A stretch of 64,000 nucleotides of DNA. Origin: Priapulus caudatus (Eukaryota; Priapulida; Priapulimorpha; Priapulimorphida; Priapulidae). Below are positions 29,571 through 43,040 of the stretch, piece after piece (within the stretch, counting starts at the first letter, position 1; every line of letters begins with the position of its first letter). The translations under genes and the position numbers were made by a program. Location of the stretch: contig NW_014577295.1 in NCBI RefSeq assembly GCF_000485595.1, positions 296,278 to 360,277 on the forward strand. The letters run 5' to 3'. Under the pieces are notes generated by a model that saw only the letters and a program-made list of their open reading frames with translations, was not told where the DNA came from and did no database searches.

Positions 29571-29770
29571 ACTAGATACCGTTGCTAGATACGGATACTA
29601 GATACCACTACTAGATACGGATACTAGATACCGTTACTAGATACCGATACTAGATACCGATACTAGATACCGTTACTAGATACCGACACTAGATACCGAT
29701 ACTAGATACCGTTACTAGATACCGATACTAGATACCGATACTAGATACCGTTACTAGATACCGATACTAG
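29571..29770. repeat. 13-bp minisatellite 'actagataccgat'
   Basis: About 15 copies of a 13-bp unit of the form ACTAGATACCGNT are tandemly arranged, with scattered variants. Sparse related units (CTAGATGC..., CTAGATAC...) recur at about 30123-30190. It lies between the convergent 3' ends of ZNF706 and the Tectonic gene. Confidence 0.9.
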
Positions 29771-30202
29771 GCACTACTAGATGCAATACAGTACACAATC
29801 TATTATCGAAATTCTGAAAACCGAAAAGCTCCGAAAACCGAAAGTGTTTTTGTGGAGGTCGTCTGCACACCAAAGCTTGCGTTTAGCTGCACAAGGTTCA
29901 TTGCAGAAATATTAACGTGTTTGGCATTACTCATACATATTGTACTGTACCGGTACAGCATTTGGCCTCTTGAAAACTTGGGTTTTAGTAGTAGTTAGTA
30001 TATAATATGCTAGTTGTAGGATATACGGTATGTATATCTGTACTGAACTACTACTACCATTCCGAAATCCGAAAAATTCCAAATTCCGAAACGTGTCTGG
30101 TCCCAAGGGTTTCGGATAATAGATTGTGTACTGTACTAGATACTACGAGATGCAATACTAGATACTGCTAGATGCGATACTAGATGCCGAATAGAGATGA
30201 TC

Positions 30203-33200
30203 CTAGACGCAGACCGATCCCCTAGCGAGTGAGACCGCTAGCAACACGGTCAGCAGCCAGGTGGCCGCTCGAGGGCGCCCTCCCACGGCCGTCAGGAACG
30301 GATAGAAGAAATCTCCGGGCAGGTGGACGTCGATGATGGGAATCTCGGCGGCGGCGCGGTACGGAGGCTGACTCGCGTCGACGAAGCTCACGGAGCTCTT
30401 CACCTCGAACGCCTGCCTCGCGCGCAGCCTGCCGGGCTGGCAGTACGGAGCCACGCACTGCAACGCGAGAAAGATGGCGACGATTCATGAAGCCTACAGA
30501 CACGTATAGAACGTACAGAACAAATATAGACAAAATTTGTCTTTGTTAACTCCTGATGCTATCAAATTATTTCTATAAAATGGCTTCAAGGACACAGCTT
30601 TATCAGCTACCAATACTATACCTGATAAAATCAGGAGTAACAGCTTGAAAATATGAATAAATGATAAATCATTAGCAAATACTGGAATAACTCCTATTAC
30701 CTACTCCCGAATAAATTATTGTGTGAACCTGACACATACCATGAAAGCAATATCTTGCGGCTTGTCATAGCGGTACACAACGCCTACGACCTTTGCTTGA
30801 GGATTTGCTAAAGATCCAACATTGGCATAAGCTATTTCGATGTGTAGTCCTAGAACAACACCACTGCATTTGGCCTCGGTGGTTGCGGAACCCTATAAAA
30901 TACAACTCGAGATGGATATCCAATTCGATTACAACTTACCAAAAACTTACGTTACAACTAAGTGATCGACAGTTTATTTTAGTTTATAAAATGTACATGT
31001 AGTTACTCATAAAAATATCTAGTGTTATGTTATAAAGTGATTATTGAATGCATGGTACACTGTTAACCTTAATCATAATAGACTGGACAAACAAAAAATT
31101 TTGATAAAGAATGTAAAAGCATTAAAAGTTAACCAAGAGTATTTGTGAAAAACCCATCATCTTTGCATTACTTCAAATTGGATGAATAGTTTCAACTTGT
31201 GTGCTTAGAGAAACCCCACAGACATATAAACCGCATTCCAAATTGCACTTTAGGTCAATGCATACCACGATTTCCGGTGGCGTGTTTGTTTCCAGGACGG
31301 TAACCCAGTCCCCTGGGTTTGCTACCAGTGATGTGCCAAACGTGGCCACACGATCTGGACGATCGCCTGCCAGTGCGCTGATGGCACCCTCATGAATGAG
31401 CTTACATGCCTCACTCATGTTAGTGAACATCACCCTACAATCAGAGGTAACCAAACCTCACTAGTTTACCTCACTATAGTTATTAAATTACAATGGTATA
31501 ATTATATTCCTAGCATGAATAATTACTCTTGATTCTACAAAATTAATATTTTTCTGGATTGTTTATCATTAGAGTAGACATCATAATGCTAACATAGCAT
31601 GGTTTTTTTTTACTTTTACGGATTGTTTATCATTAGAGTAGATATCACAATGCTAACAGACCATGACTTTTGTACGAAAATGTGAGTGGGCAGTCATCGA
31701 ATGATAGACTAAAATGAAACCGCGTAGAGGCTTGCTTTAGGCTCTAGTTTCTGACGTGTGCAGTGAATTAAAAGTGGACATGTGCAGCTTGAATTTATAG
31801 CAGTTGACTGACTGTTAGGATGAAGGAGGTGAACCTAGTTAAATTATCGTTCAATACAGTACTCACTCTACTAAGCAGCCTGATCTCATGTTCACGCCAA
31901 ATTTGATGGGTGTTCTCTGCAAAGTATTACTGACACAAAGCCCTTTAGAATCGGCTGTGAGCAATGTCATCCAACTGTTGCGATCCTGGTTCAACTCGAT
32001 GGCAGATCTCAAGATTAAAGTTAAGGAAACAACACAACGATTCTCGGACGTGGATCAAAACCGAAGAAATAACGCGAGGGCACTATGATAACTTCAGAAG
32101 TGACGACACCCTTTTTCATCGAGTTTGATCAAACTCACATGCAAAATCGGCAACTGTAGATAAACGCTTGGCCTCTTCTATGACCGTTAAAAAATAATAA
32201 ACATCAACAAATCATTTAAGTGGATACGAGGTGTTCTTGGTGACTAGCTTTCCCGCCATTATCGGTTGGTCGACCTGATATCCAGGATTACCACTTCTCA
32301 GAAACAGTTCTTCCTCCTTCTCTCCTGCCTGAAATTCAAATCTCTGTGTTCATGCAAGAAATTTAATTGGACAATAAAAACTAGTAGTCACATATTCATG
32401 TAAGATCAATGGAATAGTGAGTCTAAGTATTCTGATGATAAGGTGATAAAAAGCGGCGAGTACATGAGTGATTTCAACAGTAACATAAGCATTTCAACAT
32501 CACTATGCATTACCACACAGGTTGTGATTTCCACTCAAAAACATGTAGCTGAAGCATGCATTGCCCGATTATTGATACTCGTCTCACGCAAGAATAATTG
32601 GAAAGCCACGTCAGGCGAATGGGCGCGGATAACAGAAGATACAGAAAACATACCCATCGATAGACGGTCCTAAAGGTCTGTAGCAGTGACGATTTCTCAG
32701 ATGTGATTTCTCCCAGCAGAAAAGCTACCCTGGCTGATGTGATGCCTTCTGTGCCATTGTGCGTGATTGTGTATGTCACCTGCAAAATGACTGGACTTTA
32801 TGACATTCCATGACATTCCCTTGGGAAAGACCTTGCCATTTTATTAACAAAGATATCATTAAAATAATCTCATTTGGAGATATTTCTTGACATAACTGTG
32901 ATAACATATGATTATTAACATAAATAAACGTGACAATAACAAGTATTGTCAACCGATCTTTTCACAACTGACACTGAAGCTCACTTGACCTATGTTTCTG
33001 AGCAAGAAAATGCCATGTCCCATCCCTCCCCGACTACAGCTATTGTTAATTGTTGGGTTGGTTATAAGCTGGATCAGTCGTTACATTGTTACATTATTTA
33101 TTACGCATTTTTCACACGTGCACGCCAAATTGTAGACTGTGCAGCACTTCGCTTCTAAGCATTGTAGACTGTAATTGTCTAACTATGTCTAAACAAAATT

Positions 33201-36200
33201 TTCACAACCCTGACATCAAACAACAGACTTTAACACCTGAACCACATGCCCGGCTGTTACATTTTCCCTTTTACCAGTTTTCAGCTAACATTAACATAAT
33301 GAATGCTCCAGCAGCCTCCTTAAACGGCAATTAACCTATCCGCTTTGAGCGATTGACAGGTAGCCCTAACCAATCAGTGTTATCATAGGCACATACTAAA
33401 ATAGAGGCTTAGTAATAAAGTACTGCAAAGTCTACAAATCGGGGTGCATACGTAATGACCAGGTACAAACAGCATGAGCTTGATCGACCAACCCAGCAAT
33501 AACATAAGGATAATATCAGGAGTGTTTAATATAGATATGGATTATAGATATATATATATATANNNNNNNNNNACAATAAAGACGCACAACAACATAATAA
33601 CAGTAACACACAGCAACCGATCTTTTTTTTCGCATGACAATAAAGACGCATAATTGCAGCAACCGAGACTGTGATCTGTCGTAAAGTTACGCATTTTGTT
33701 TCTCACGACGAATGCAGGCTGCGCCTCCGATGTAGTGCACATACCTTGCACGCTGCCACGAAGAAGAGTGGTTAGTACGTACAAAACAGCAGTGAACCCG
33801 GCGTAAGCAGAGCACGAGAGTATACGTTACTATTACTATTATTATTATATTATATATATTATTATTTAGTTCAATTACGTAGCAAAAATGACTTTCGCAG
33901 CCGCCATCACCTCTAGCACGACGTAGGAGCACGTCCCCGCAGTGCTATTGTAGACTGGCGCTTGTAGCTCCTCCTCGGTCGCATTGCATGCGTACTTCAC
34001 GCCCAGTCTGTTCATGCACATCACCGGTGTCTCCATCTCTATGGCAACCATCGACTCATTCGAGTAGAGCGTCGTCCGACTGAGTGCGGTCGGAGAGGCG
34101 CCCTCTGCTGAGAAAAATTTGCGACCAAAACTCACTACCTTGTTTCGTGATTCACGGGTAAACTGCACATTACTGCGTAAATTACGACTGTGCCCAGGCA
34201 TCATCACATTGAACTCAATACAAAATCCAACGCGCATCTAAGCATGCACATAAATAAATATATAATAGTAATAGGCACAATGACACATACAACAATACAC
34301 AACACAATACAACAATACACATAAATACCTAGAGTGTACAACGGGAAAACGGGAAAATAGTGCTATTTCACTGCAATATTATTCTACTTTGTATGCAGTT
34401 CTAGACTAAGTTCATGGTATTATGTTAAGCAGCATTCTTTGCTCTCTAAAATAAGACCAACCGCTTGTCTCTACGATACTCCTAGGCCAAGATATTGGAG
34501 CGTAATCATGCCTCCCACTTCCCCTCCCACAGGCCTCACGGTGCCTCGCATCCACAATATTCACTATCCTTCTCGCCTTTTGCGGGTCTGGCTATCGTTT
34601 TCCGTCGCCGCTTGGAGCGCTGATAATTGATGTCACATGCCCAAAGTTAGTACTCTTACTACACCATAACTGAGCTGCGTTGTAGAGACTTAATTTAGAA
34701 AACATTGCCGGCTCCATCATGACGGGCATTAGCCGTGCTAGGGAAGATAATGGGAGAGAAGGGCATATAGGCAATGCCCCCGAAAGTCACCGATGATAAC
34801 CGAAACGCTGTTCATTCATAAAGTTATCGCTGAAAAAACCGAACTCTCACGAAGCGACTTTCCTAACCCGCAAAAGGCGAGAAGGATAGTGAATATTGTG
34901 GATGCGAGGCGCCGTGAGGCCTGTGGGAGGGGAAGTTTACAAGCCAATATCTCAGCCTAGGAGTATCGTATTGACAAGCGGTTGGTCTTGTTTTAGAGAG
35001 CAAAGAATTCTGCTTAATGCAATACCATAAAATTATTCTAGACTAGCAGGCAAAGTAGAATAATATTGCTGTGAAATAGCACTATTTTGCCGTTTTTCTG
35101 TTGTACACTCTAGGTATTTATTAGCTCTTGATAGTTGATACTATTCCACACTAGCACTGCCATTAAAATTTGAATGATGTTGTACGAACCAGTAGTGGAA
35201 GAGCCATTGCTGGTCGTAGTTTCTGTTGACGGTTGGTCGCTGCTGTTAGAGGGTGAACTAGCTTCAGATGCGGATTCACCACTAGGTGGCGTGGTTGTTG
35301 ATGGAGGCGTAGTGGTGACATTCTGTGTTTGCTTGGCTGGCACTGGATTGCTAGCAGCTGACCTCTTTAACATAGCTGGATTCTGAAAGACAATCGGTTT
35401 ATAAACACGGCAATGTTTGTATATGATAACTCTGCGCCACAAATATAAATACTATTACGTACCAATCCATAGCATAATGAGTTGAATGCATTAGTTTAAC
35501 GAGTATTGCATTCTCAAAATTTCTGACTACTGCACCGATCGTGTGACAGCACTGACACAATCATATGCCAAGTGTTGCATTTCATACCGCGCGAAGATTT
35601 TTAATGAACTTACGGGAACAATTTTCATGTCCCGGTAGTAGACCCTAGTTGCTAGAGCCACTTCCTGTGTGCAGTCCATGGCAACATCCGCCAACAATCT
35701 CACACATTCATAGTCCTTGTCATATAAGTATGCTGATAACAAATGAAATATACCTGGTTAATTTGTTAATTCCATTCCGCTAGTCCTTTTCATATTAGAA
35801 TCTATTGTAATTTGTATTCTACTCTCTGTGCCTACTTTACCATACACTGACTACATAGCGTACGAAAATGTTATGTGCTTTCAAGAAGATGGTTAGCAAG
35901 CATCAGACAGATCTCTATGTGCACTGTTGATGCTTTTACAATCGCAGTAGGTGTCTGTGAGTGGTTAACATATTTCGGCTAATGAATACAAATACATACG
36001 GGCAGTGTTTCCATCGTCACACTGTTTGGTTGTCAGAGGTGCAGGCAACCCTAACATTCCAACCACGTCAGCATCGCTTACCGTGTAGACAGGGTCACCC
36101 GCCTAGAAGCAGAGATGGAAAATTGAACCCATTAACATTAAACATGGCAATGCGAGCAGGTAGCGTGTATTACTTGATTATCATGATGATATTAGTTGAA

Positions 36201-39200
36201 AATGATCAATTATGATAGAGCTTTACAGCAAAATAAAAACAATTTTGTAAACCTACTTTTAAAACAAATGATTAATCATATATGTAACCCATCAATATGA
36301 TCTAGATTGCTCACAAATTACTTTACCCACAGTCACGAGTAGCCAGCTGCGAATGACTATTTCAAGGCTCACCTGATAATGTTGTTTCACTATTTCAGGC
36401 TGGTTGTTTGTAGATGAAAAACTGTACGATGGTCGCGCATAAAGATGCTTGTATGTATCAAACTCTTCTAATGTTTCTATCATATCAGGGATGGTGTAGT
36501 AGTTTCTCTCATCGTCTGAATAATTATACGATTATATTTAAACATGCTACAGTGCACATTAAAACGCTTCGAGATAAGTGTATCATGCATACATACATGA
36601 CATCATGAGTGAATAAAAACAACTTGTAACAGTGAGGTTTTACAAATGGTTTTTCATTATTTGGGAGAGCGTCCACTTTCGTATTGATATTTTGTACGAC
36701 ACATAATTTACATTATCTTTGATTTAACAAATTGTAGTAGTTTCTAATAGAAAAATATCAAAACATACACTTGTACTTACAATTATCAAACATGATACAT
36801 AGAAGGCCATCCTGAGTGAGGTTAGTTTTGTACTCAGAGTTGTTGGTGACTATCATTCCTTCGCGGAAGCAGTACCTCTCATTGGTTCTGAAAGGTAAGC
36901 ATTGATAATTACTTGTTTGTGTGCATTTGAAATCATTTATAACACAAAATACAGTCAAGCTTGTGCTAGAAGTCATCTCTATAGAATCTTGAAGTAATCA
37001 TTCTGACTTCATGATTACTCCAAGATAGAATTTAACCTTGCTATAAATTACACTTTTGACACTTCCCTCAGCAGATTACACAGATGTGTTACGTTATATA
37101 CCCAAAATTGCCTATAAAGAATGGACACCTGTCTATATAAGCAGGAGCTTTACTAAGTATTATTGTTTTGAGAGTACTAGGTATATGAGTAAAAGTATCT
37201 GGAAAGATGAGATGAGACCCAAAGAACCTCATGTTAAACAGCCATTGTTTCATTAGTCTAACAGCCTGGTCAGGTTATAAACCACACAGCGTTATAGTCA
37301 CAATACACAGCTAAACCTGCTGTAATCCTAGCTTCTCACGAAGCCGCTGACCAAAGGTAACTAGGAATTTTACCAGAGGGACTCTTACATACTAGTTTGA
37401 CTGCACTGCATATGTACTATATTACAAAACATGGTTCCACTACGCACACAGTGAATGTATCATGTTCTTAAAAATATTAAACTAGGAATTTTTTTAAATC
37501 ACACGCCTTTTTCCCAAAATGATATCACCGAGAAGAACTTGATATTTGAATACGGCTAGACAAAACTCCACGCGTAAGCTTATGCTACTTACGTAAGATA
37601 GTTATGGTCAGTGCAATAGCTAAAGGCTTGTCTATCGAGATCGGAGCAGTCCGTATCACAACAGCAATTAACATCACACCCAGCTGATGTCATATCACAG
37701 GTACACTGACCAATATCTGCAATAAAGTTATCATTACATTCGGCTCCTTAGGAATGTATTTCTACATTTAAGAGATACATGCAAGGTTCATTTTAAAAAT
37801 GCTTACCAATCACCACCACAACTTACCATATTTCATCACAAATGCACATGTTAAATGAAATATATAGGACTGTCATCGATATCAACGGCCCAACGCCATC
37901 GATGTATATCGCGATGGACTTGTGCGTGATATCAGTGGTGGATCTAGAGAGGGTGGAAGGGGGAGGGGGGGGGTGCAACCCTTTTCCTCTTTCTTTCTTT
38001 CCTCATCCCCTTCTTTCTCTCGCTCTATTTTTCTCTAGCTCTCCCCCTCTCTCTTGACTCTTGTTCTGCAACCACCTATCTTGACCTCGCCATAATGCCA
38101 TGACCTCATCAATATTAGTATTTAAAGTCCAAAGGGCTACTGTATAAGCTGTATATTTCGTGGTGTCTGCGAACGAGTCCTCGACTGCGAAAATAACAAC
38201 ACGCGAATAATTCATACTAAATAATACCCAATAATTAATAATTCACCGACCGCAAAATTAACCACTCGCAAAATTGTCCGTCAAGTCTGAATTCGATATA
38301 ATATCTGTACGCTAAAAACATGGTGTATACAGTATATCGAAGATAGAGAGAGACAAAGTTGAACAAATAGATACATCAACACTGCGAACTGCAGTAGAAA
38401 AAGCTTAAATTTTGCAATTCATCAAATAGGATCAAGAGAATTCCAATATCGGATGACAGAAACAAAGAAACTAAACTTAAAGGGATCCATTGAAGTTGGC
38501 AGTGGCACATGTCGAAAATAATGATCATGCTCAGATCTGATGATCGAGTGGTACGAACAGCCTTAATTAGGCAAGAGGGAATGCCAAATTTCACCTGACC
38601 ATAATAAATTTTATGAAAGGTTACAAGTTTTGCATGATGAAAGCAGACATGAAGTGAAGAGGAGGCAAATTAACATGAGCCCAAACAACCTAGGAACTAT
38701 CATGATAACTTTTGGACACCCTTGCTGAATGGCATCTAATTTAGAATAGTTCCCTTTTGTACTTATCTTTGTGCTTATTGTATTATGTGGAGTTAAGTAA
38801 CATCCTTAAGAGCAAGTAATAAAGTAGTCACCATAAGGCATAAGAACGAGAGTCTGACTCTTGTACTTATCGCGAGTACATTCTGTGCGTTGTAAGTCAT
38901 ATTATATTGTGACGCGATTCTTACCATGTCTATTATCTAAACAGGATTACGTTATCGTGTAGCTCTGGTACCATAGCACTAGTTGGTTCTGGCTGTGGCC
39001 GATTATCCACTGCCAGTGTATTTTTCCTACCTGTGTTTGCTGGTAGAGGTGATGGCGTGGGAGTCGGAATTGACATAATTGTAGTGCTACTGCTAGTAGT
39101 TGTGGCCGTTTTTGGAGCCGGTGTAATAACGCGCTGAGTACTCGTGTTGAGTGTGGGTGTTACTTGTGTGGTCGACGATTCATTATCTGCTTTAACTGTC

Positions 39201-39478
39201 GTTAGGTTATTATCAACCTTTTCTGTTACAGAGCCAGAGCCTGAGGCAGAGGTAAGTGTGGTCGGAGTCGTGGACAGGTTGTTTTCGGCGTCACCTAACA
39301 ACGGCGTGGACATATTCGATTCATTTGAAGATATTTTTGAAAGAGTTGAATTTTCTGATAAAATAGCTGATGGCGTAGATTGGCCTACTACTTCTAATAA
39401 CTGTATGCACACCAATAAGGAAAACAAAGAAAATATATGTGTAACACGCATATCGCTCTGTGTTGAATAATTCGCCAT
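30203..39478 (-). CDS. Tectonic-family (TCTN) ciliary transition-zone protein, 14 exons
   Basis: Tectonics are secreted or membrane-tethered parts of the MKS/B9 complex at the ciliary transition zone. Exons, minus strand: 39478-38925, 37716-37593, 36887-36781, 36515-36373, 36102-36000, 35732-35614, 35382-35190, 34107-33911, 32779-32654, 32328-32228, 32007-31867, 31434-31266, 30892-30740, 30457-30203. All phases agree except at the end of exon 1. Evidence: an N-terminal signal peptide; a Ser/Thr-rich leader; the Cys cluster CTCDMTSAGCDVNCCCDTDC; RSGNPGYQVDQP, the family GNPGY motif; FFYPF near the end; and a C-terminal hydrophobic segment (WLLTVLLAVSLA). About 827 residues are predicted, longer than the usual 600-700, because of the leader and a Thr/Ser/Pro-rich insert in exon 7. 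Exon 1 carries an apparent one-base T insertion. The exon 7 donor (GTTCGT) is weak. Which TCTN paralogue it is cannot be decided. Confidence 0.92.
31557..31680. repeat. Tandem duplication of ~62 bp in a TCTN intron
   Basis: 'ggattgtttatcattagagt' followed by 'agacatcataatgctaaca' is repeated once with a few changes. It is intronic, upstream (in transcription) of the exon ending at 31434. Confidence 0.7.
33563..33572. other. Assembly gap (10 N)
   Basis: Ten Ns follow a TA microsatellite in the TCTN intron between exons 34107-33911 and 32779-32654. The phrase 'acaataaagacgca' occurs on the right edge and again 50 bp later, suggesting a collapsed or unresolved repeat. Confidence 1.
34321..35121. 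mobile_element. Foldback element, ~260-bp inverted arms, in TCTN intron 7
   Basis: The left arm (34321 to about 34589) and right arm (34867-35121) are reverse complements with minor gaps. Ends are 'ataaatacctagagtgtaca' and its complement. About 275 bp of spacer lies between. The element sits 69 bp downstream of the exon 35382-35190 donor. No clean target duplication is visible and no transposase is encoded. Confidence 0.85.
37925..38095. repeat. Low-complexity purine/pyrimidine patch
   Basis: A G-run (from 'gggggaggggggggg') is followed by a CT-rich stretch, inside TCTN intron 1. The preceding 'cagtggtggatctagagagg' resembles a transposon terminus, but no matching far end is visible. Confidence 0.5.
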
Positions 39479-40695
39479 TTAACCACAACACCTGACACTT
39501 GTTACGAACACACAGGATCATGGGACTAGACTAAGAGGCCCAAATGAAATTTTCCAGCTTTAAGTAGTACTTTGGTAGTACCCTTAGAAAATTATGTTAT
39601 CGCAGTAAAAGCTTCATAATATGTGTAAAATGATAGTATATTATAGAAATAAGTGTCATTCAATGTGATATAATCTTGTTAAGTCGACCAGATTAAGGGT
39701 ACATCGCATTTTGATCAAGGCTCCGAAATTTCCTTACGGAGCTCTCTTCAGACGAGAGCGGCAAACAACAAACGCCGGTGTCTGTCTGTTATTGAAGGTT
39801 CAGCGTAATGTATGTATACTCGTGTGCAATCATTTTTGTATGAAAGTAACTTCGAAAATTGTCAGCACAGTGCGTAGTCGTGTTTGAGTGCATCATATAT
39901 GTATTGAAGATATTAGTTTTATCGTTGATATCGTTTAAGGAGCTCATTTATCATGTCGAAAAATGGGATCATCGAACTTTCGATGGGGTGCGATTTATTA
40001 TGGTGCCTGCTGCATTGTACAGCAGGCAGCCGTGTTTGACGATTCGCTGCAGCCGTACAGCAAGTCATGCGTCGATAAAGTTCACGCTGTGTTTAAGTCG
40101 TGCGCAAAGCTGTGAGAGGGCTTGACCTTCCATAATTGAGTTCAGCGTAAAACTTTCGGTGCCAAATTATTACGGCGCTGTATTTATGAATAATTAATCA
40201 ATTGAATTATGTTAGATAGATGTCATTGTTAATTCAATAATTGCTAATGCTTGATTTATATGGGGTTTAACAATATACATATAATAATATTAATACTACT
40301 ACTACTACTAGTACTACTAGTACTATTACTATTAGTGCGATACTGTATTATAGTCAGCACATTTCCTAATGGGGTAATGCGTGTTGGAAAATAACTTTAT
40401 GAGAGTAGAGTAACTAAGAGAAGCAGAGGTAGTACTAAGTGAGGTAGTACTACTAGTAGTAAGTGAAGGATGAAGTATCATGCCTGGTTTGGGTGACCAT
40501 GCAGGACAGCTCAAGACAGAGAAGGTTGTAGGAAGATTTGGTGCGACATCTGATGACGATAAAGATGATGATGATAATTAACACTATAGATTTAATTATA
40601 TTAAGGTATCTAACAGTTGGCGTGGCATAGCATCAGAATGAGATTAACGTATCAGAAAATGTGTGTTTGCTAAACTGTCTTTTGAAATATTTTAG
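39479..40695. promoter_or_regulatory. Divergent intergenic region between TCTN and the gene at 40.7 kb
   Basis: The two genes point away from each other across about 1.2 kb, so both promoters must lie here, possibly shared. It holds an (ACT)n microsatellite at about 40292-40337. No specific core promoter element can be supported. A 5' UTR exon of the plus-strand gene is expected, because its first coding exon begins at an acceptor. Confidence 0.4.
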
Positions 40696-40730
40696 AGCTT
40701 GCTGCTGGTATCCAACCACAACCAACCAAG

Positions 40731-42057
40731 ATGCCCACTCCTGGATGCAACTGGCCAGTGAGTCCTGTCGTGCACAGCATGCCGAAACTTATCCCTCACT
40801 GCCAGGAGACTTTGGGTGCAAAAAGAAAGGCCGATACTTATGAAGAGGATACAAATATGATGGTCAGTGATGTACAATCTAATCGCTTGCATTACAGACA
40901 GGAAATTACATTCATGTCATCACTTAAATTCATAATTTTTTAATTATCATGTTATATGTATAGTCTGTAAACTATTATATATAGGATATAATTACACAAT
41001 TAACAATGTGTCATGTATAAAGTACTATAATACCTGCTTATATAAGTGACAGTGTCTACGTGTAAGCGTACTGTGTGCAACTTGTTGCTTCACTGATGCT
41101 CAGGAGTTTCGCACGAAGCGGCGAAGATGCTGGTTCCAGAATGCTGGCTTCGGCGATTCCGTGGAGGCTGAGGAGGAGGAGATTAACCATAACAACGCAT
41201 TGATGACGACTCTCCACTCAAGCCATGCTGAGCCACAGGCTTTGCACGCAGTCGAAGTCGATGCTAGCCACGAAATGGTGCGTATTTTTCACAGATTCGT
41301 TATTCCGTACAATTTTGATATGACAGGGTGTTTAGCAGGAAGTCATTGTGAGATACTGTCGGAATTTTGGGTGGGGTGATAAATACAACTTCATTACTTG
41401 GGTCATTGAATCTGTTTGTTGAATTTTATCCTAATATTACGAGTAGTTTTATTTTATGACAAGTCAGTTGAAGTAAATCTGTTAGCAACAGTTTTGTCAA
41501 CTGGCCTAGCTGTCTCTATCAAGCTGAAGCTTTATTACTTCATTATTCATTACAGTTGTTGCTAGTAGAATGAAGGTTTAGAAATGCACTTGTAGGAGAT
41601 GGATGATGGTGCAGCTGGGGATTGTGTGGTTGAGCAAGTTAGGGACTCTGCACTGCCCTCACCACCGCTTAAGGAACAGGAGGCCTGTGATGGCATGGAC
41701 AGTGATTGCACTCATAATCCTACTCAGTACAAGTCTCCAAAGCCAACGTCGATGTGCCAAGAGTATTGTGGGTGAGTTGGCAAGACATACAGTTATGTCT
41801 AGATGATTTATATTGGATATGCTCAAACAAGAAAGGTTTGGCAATGGTCTGAAAATAACAAATTATGATCGGAGCCACTTTTGTGTGCTTGGAATACATT
41901 AGATATGTTGGTGTGGTGTGATTTAACAGAAATATTAATATGTTGAGCTTTACTGGCTAAATATGTGTAAATTATTTCATTTCAGAGATACCAGCCCTAC
42001 CAGCGGCAAAGTGCGATGTTACTGCAAACCTTCATGGGAAGGCCTAATGTATCTTAG
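40731..42057 (+). CDS. Unrecognised protein, ~184 residues, 4 coding exons
   Basis: Coding exons are 40731-40862, 41104-41277, 41596-41771 and 41988-42057. Donors GTCAGT, GTGCGT and GTGAGT and the matching acceptors keep the frame. Exon 1 begins at an acceptor near 40696, and its ATG has good context (accaagATGc). The predicted protein is hydrophilic. It has a Pro-rich start (MPTPGCNWPVSPV), a KRKADTYEEDT segment, a basic patch (TKRRRC, a possible nuclear localisation signal), an acidic run (EAEEEE), SALPSPPLKEQE, and an aromatic/basic tail (YQPYQRQ). No transmembrane segment or known domain is visible. It resembles small nuclear regulatory proteins, but I cannot place it. The final acceptor is ambiguous: 'cagag' allows use 2 nt earlier (41986), giving a different, longer C-terminus ending at 42082. 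Confidence 0.75.
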
Positions 42058-43040
42058 ACCATTTGATACTGATATTTATTAACGTATCATCTTGTTTGCA
42101 ACTGTGTTTGTCCCCGTGGAATGACATTTGTCTTTTTATTTTATATACAATAATTTTATTGTGTAAGTATTGTGTAATTGTTGAATATGTGGTAGAGTGC
42201 GTGAGTGTATGATTAATTACAGGTGTGATAGTATATATTGCAGCAGATATCCACAATGTCCCTCTAAGCTTATGCGAGATTTTTTAAGACTGTTTGTTCT
42301 GGTAATATTACACAAATTCTTGACATCCCCCCTGAGTTATCTTTTCCCGTGTGTTACGGAGGAGTACACATATTCCAAATGATCTTTTAACGGGTGCAGC
42401 ACGATAAGCAAACAGCCGAGCATAAATCATTAAAGTACACTGTAATAATACAGTTGATTTACTTATCCCACTTGGTCCCCAGTAGTGGTGAGTAAAGTGC
42501 AAACTTGATTACGTGAAAACCTCTGGGGCAGATCAGCCCGTAGCATCAAACATCAAACGATAAATAACAGGATATAGTCGAGAAGTAATTCTTCACGTTA
42601 ACTTGGCTGTGACTGGCACAGCTCCCTATTTCGGCAGTGGCAAGACGGGGTAACTACTCCCATGCTACTTATAAGCTTTGTAGTGGTTCATGTGCTTTGT
42701 ATTTCAATCCAGGCCTGGTGTTTGAAAAAAATTCAAACGAGGTTTCTCGTCTTCAGAATGCTGAACTCTTGAGCTTACACTACCATTAATTTTCTTAACG
42801 GTCTAGGTGAGATCGGTTTGAATTGAGCAAAATATTTACATTCGTTGATATGAAACTTCAGTGTTGTATCTTGTTTTTTTTTATTGTATCTTATCATATC
42901 GCAGCTTATCATTTTTTATGAAAATGCATATCGGTGCATTGCAGATTTTAAATATACAGGCAGTGGCAGTGGCTTGTGCAAAATATTTGGAGATCTTGAA
43001 TATCGAAACCTTACATGTAGTGGACATCTTGTGAATAATT
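42058..43040. other. 3' flank of the plus-strand gene, nothing recognised
   Basis: AT-rich sequence holding the 3' UTR of the gene ending at 42057. No AATAAA lies near the stop. No other feature is supported. Confidence 0.4.
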
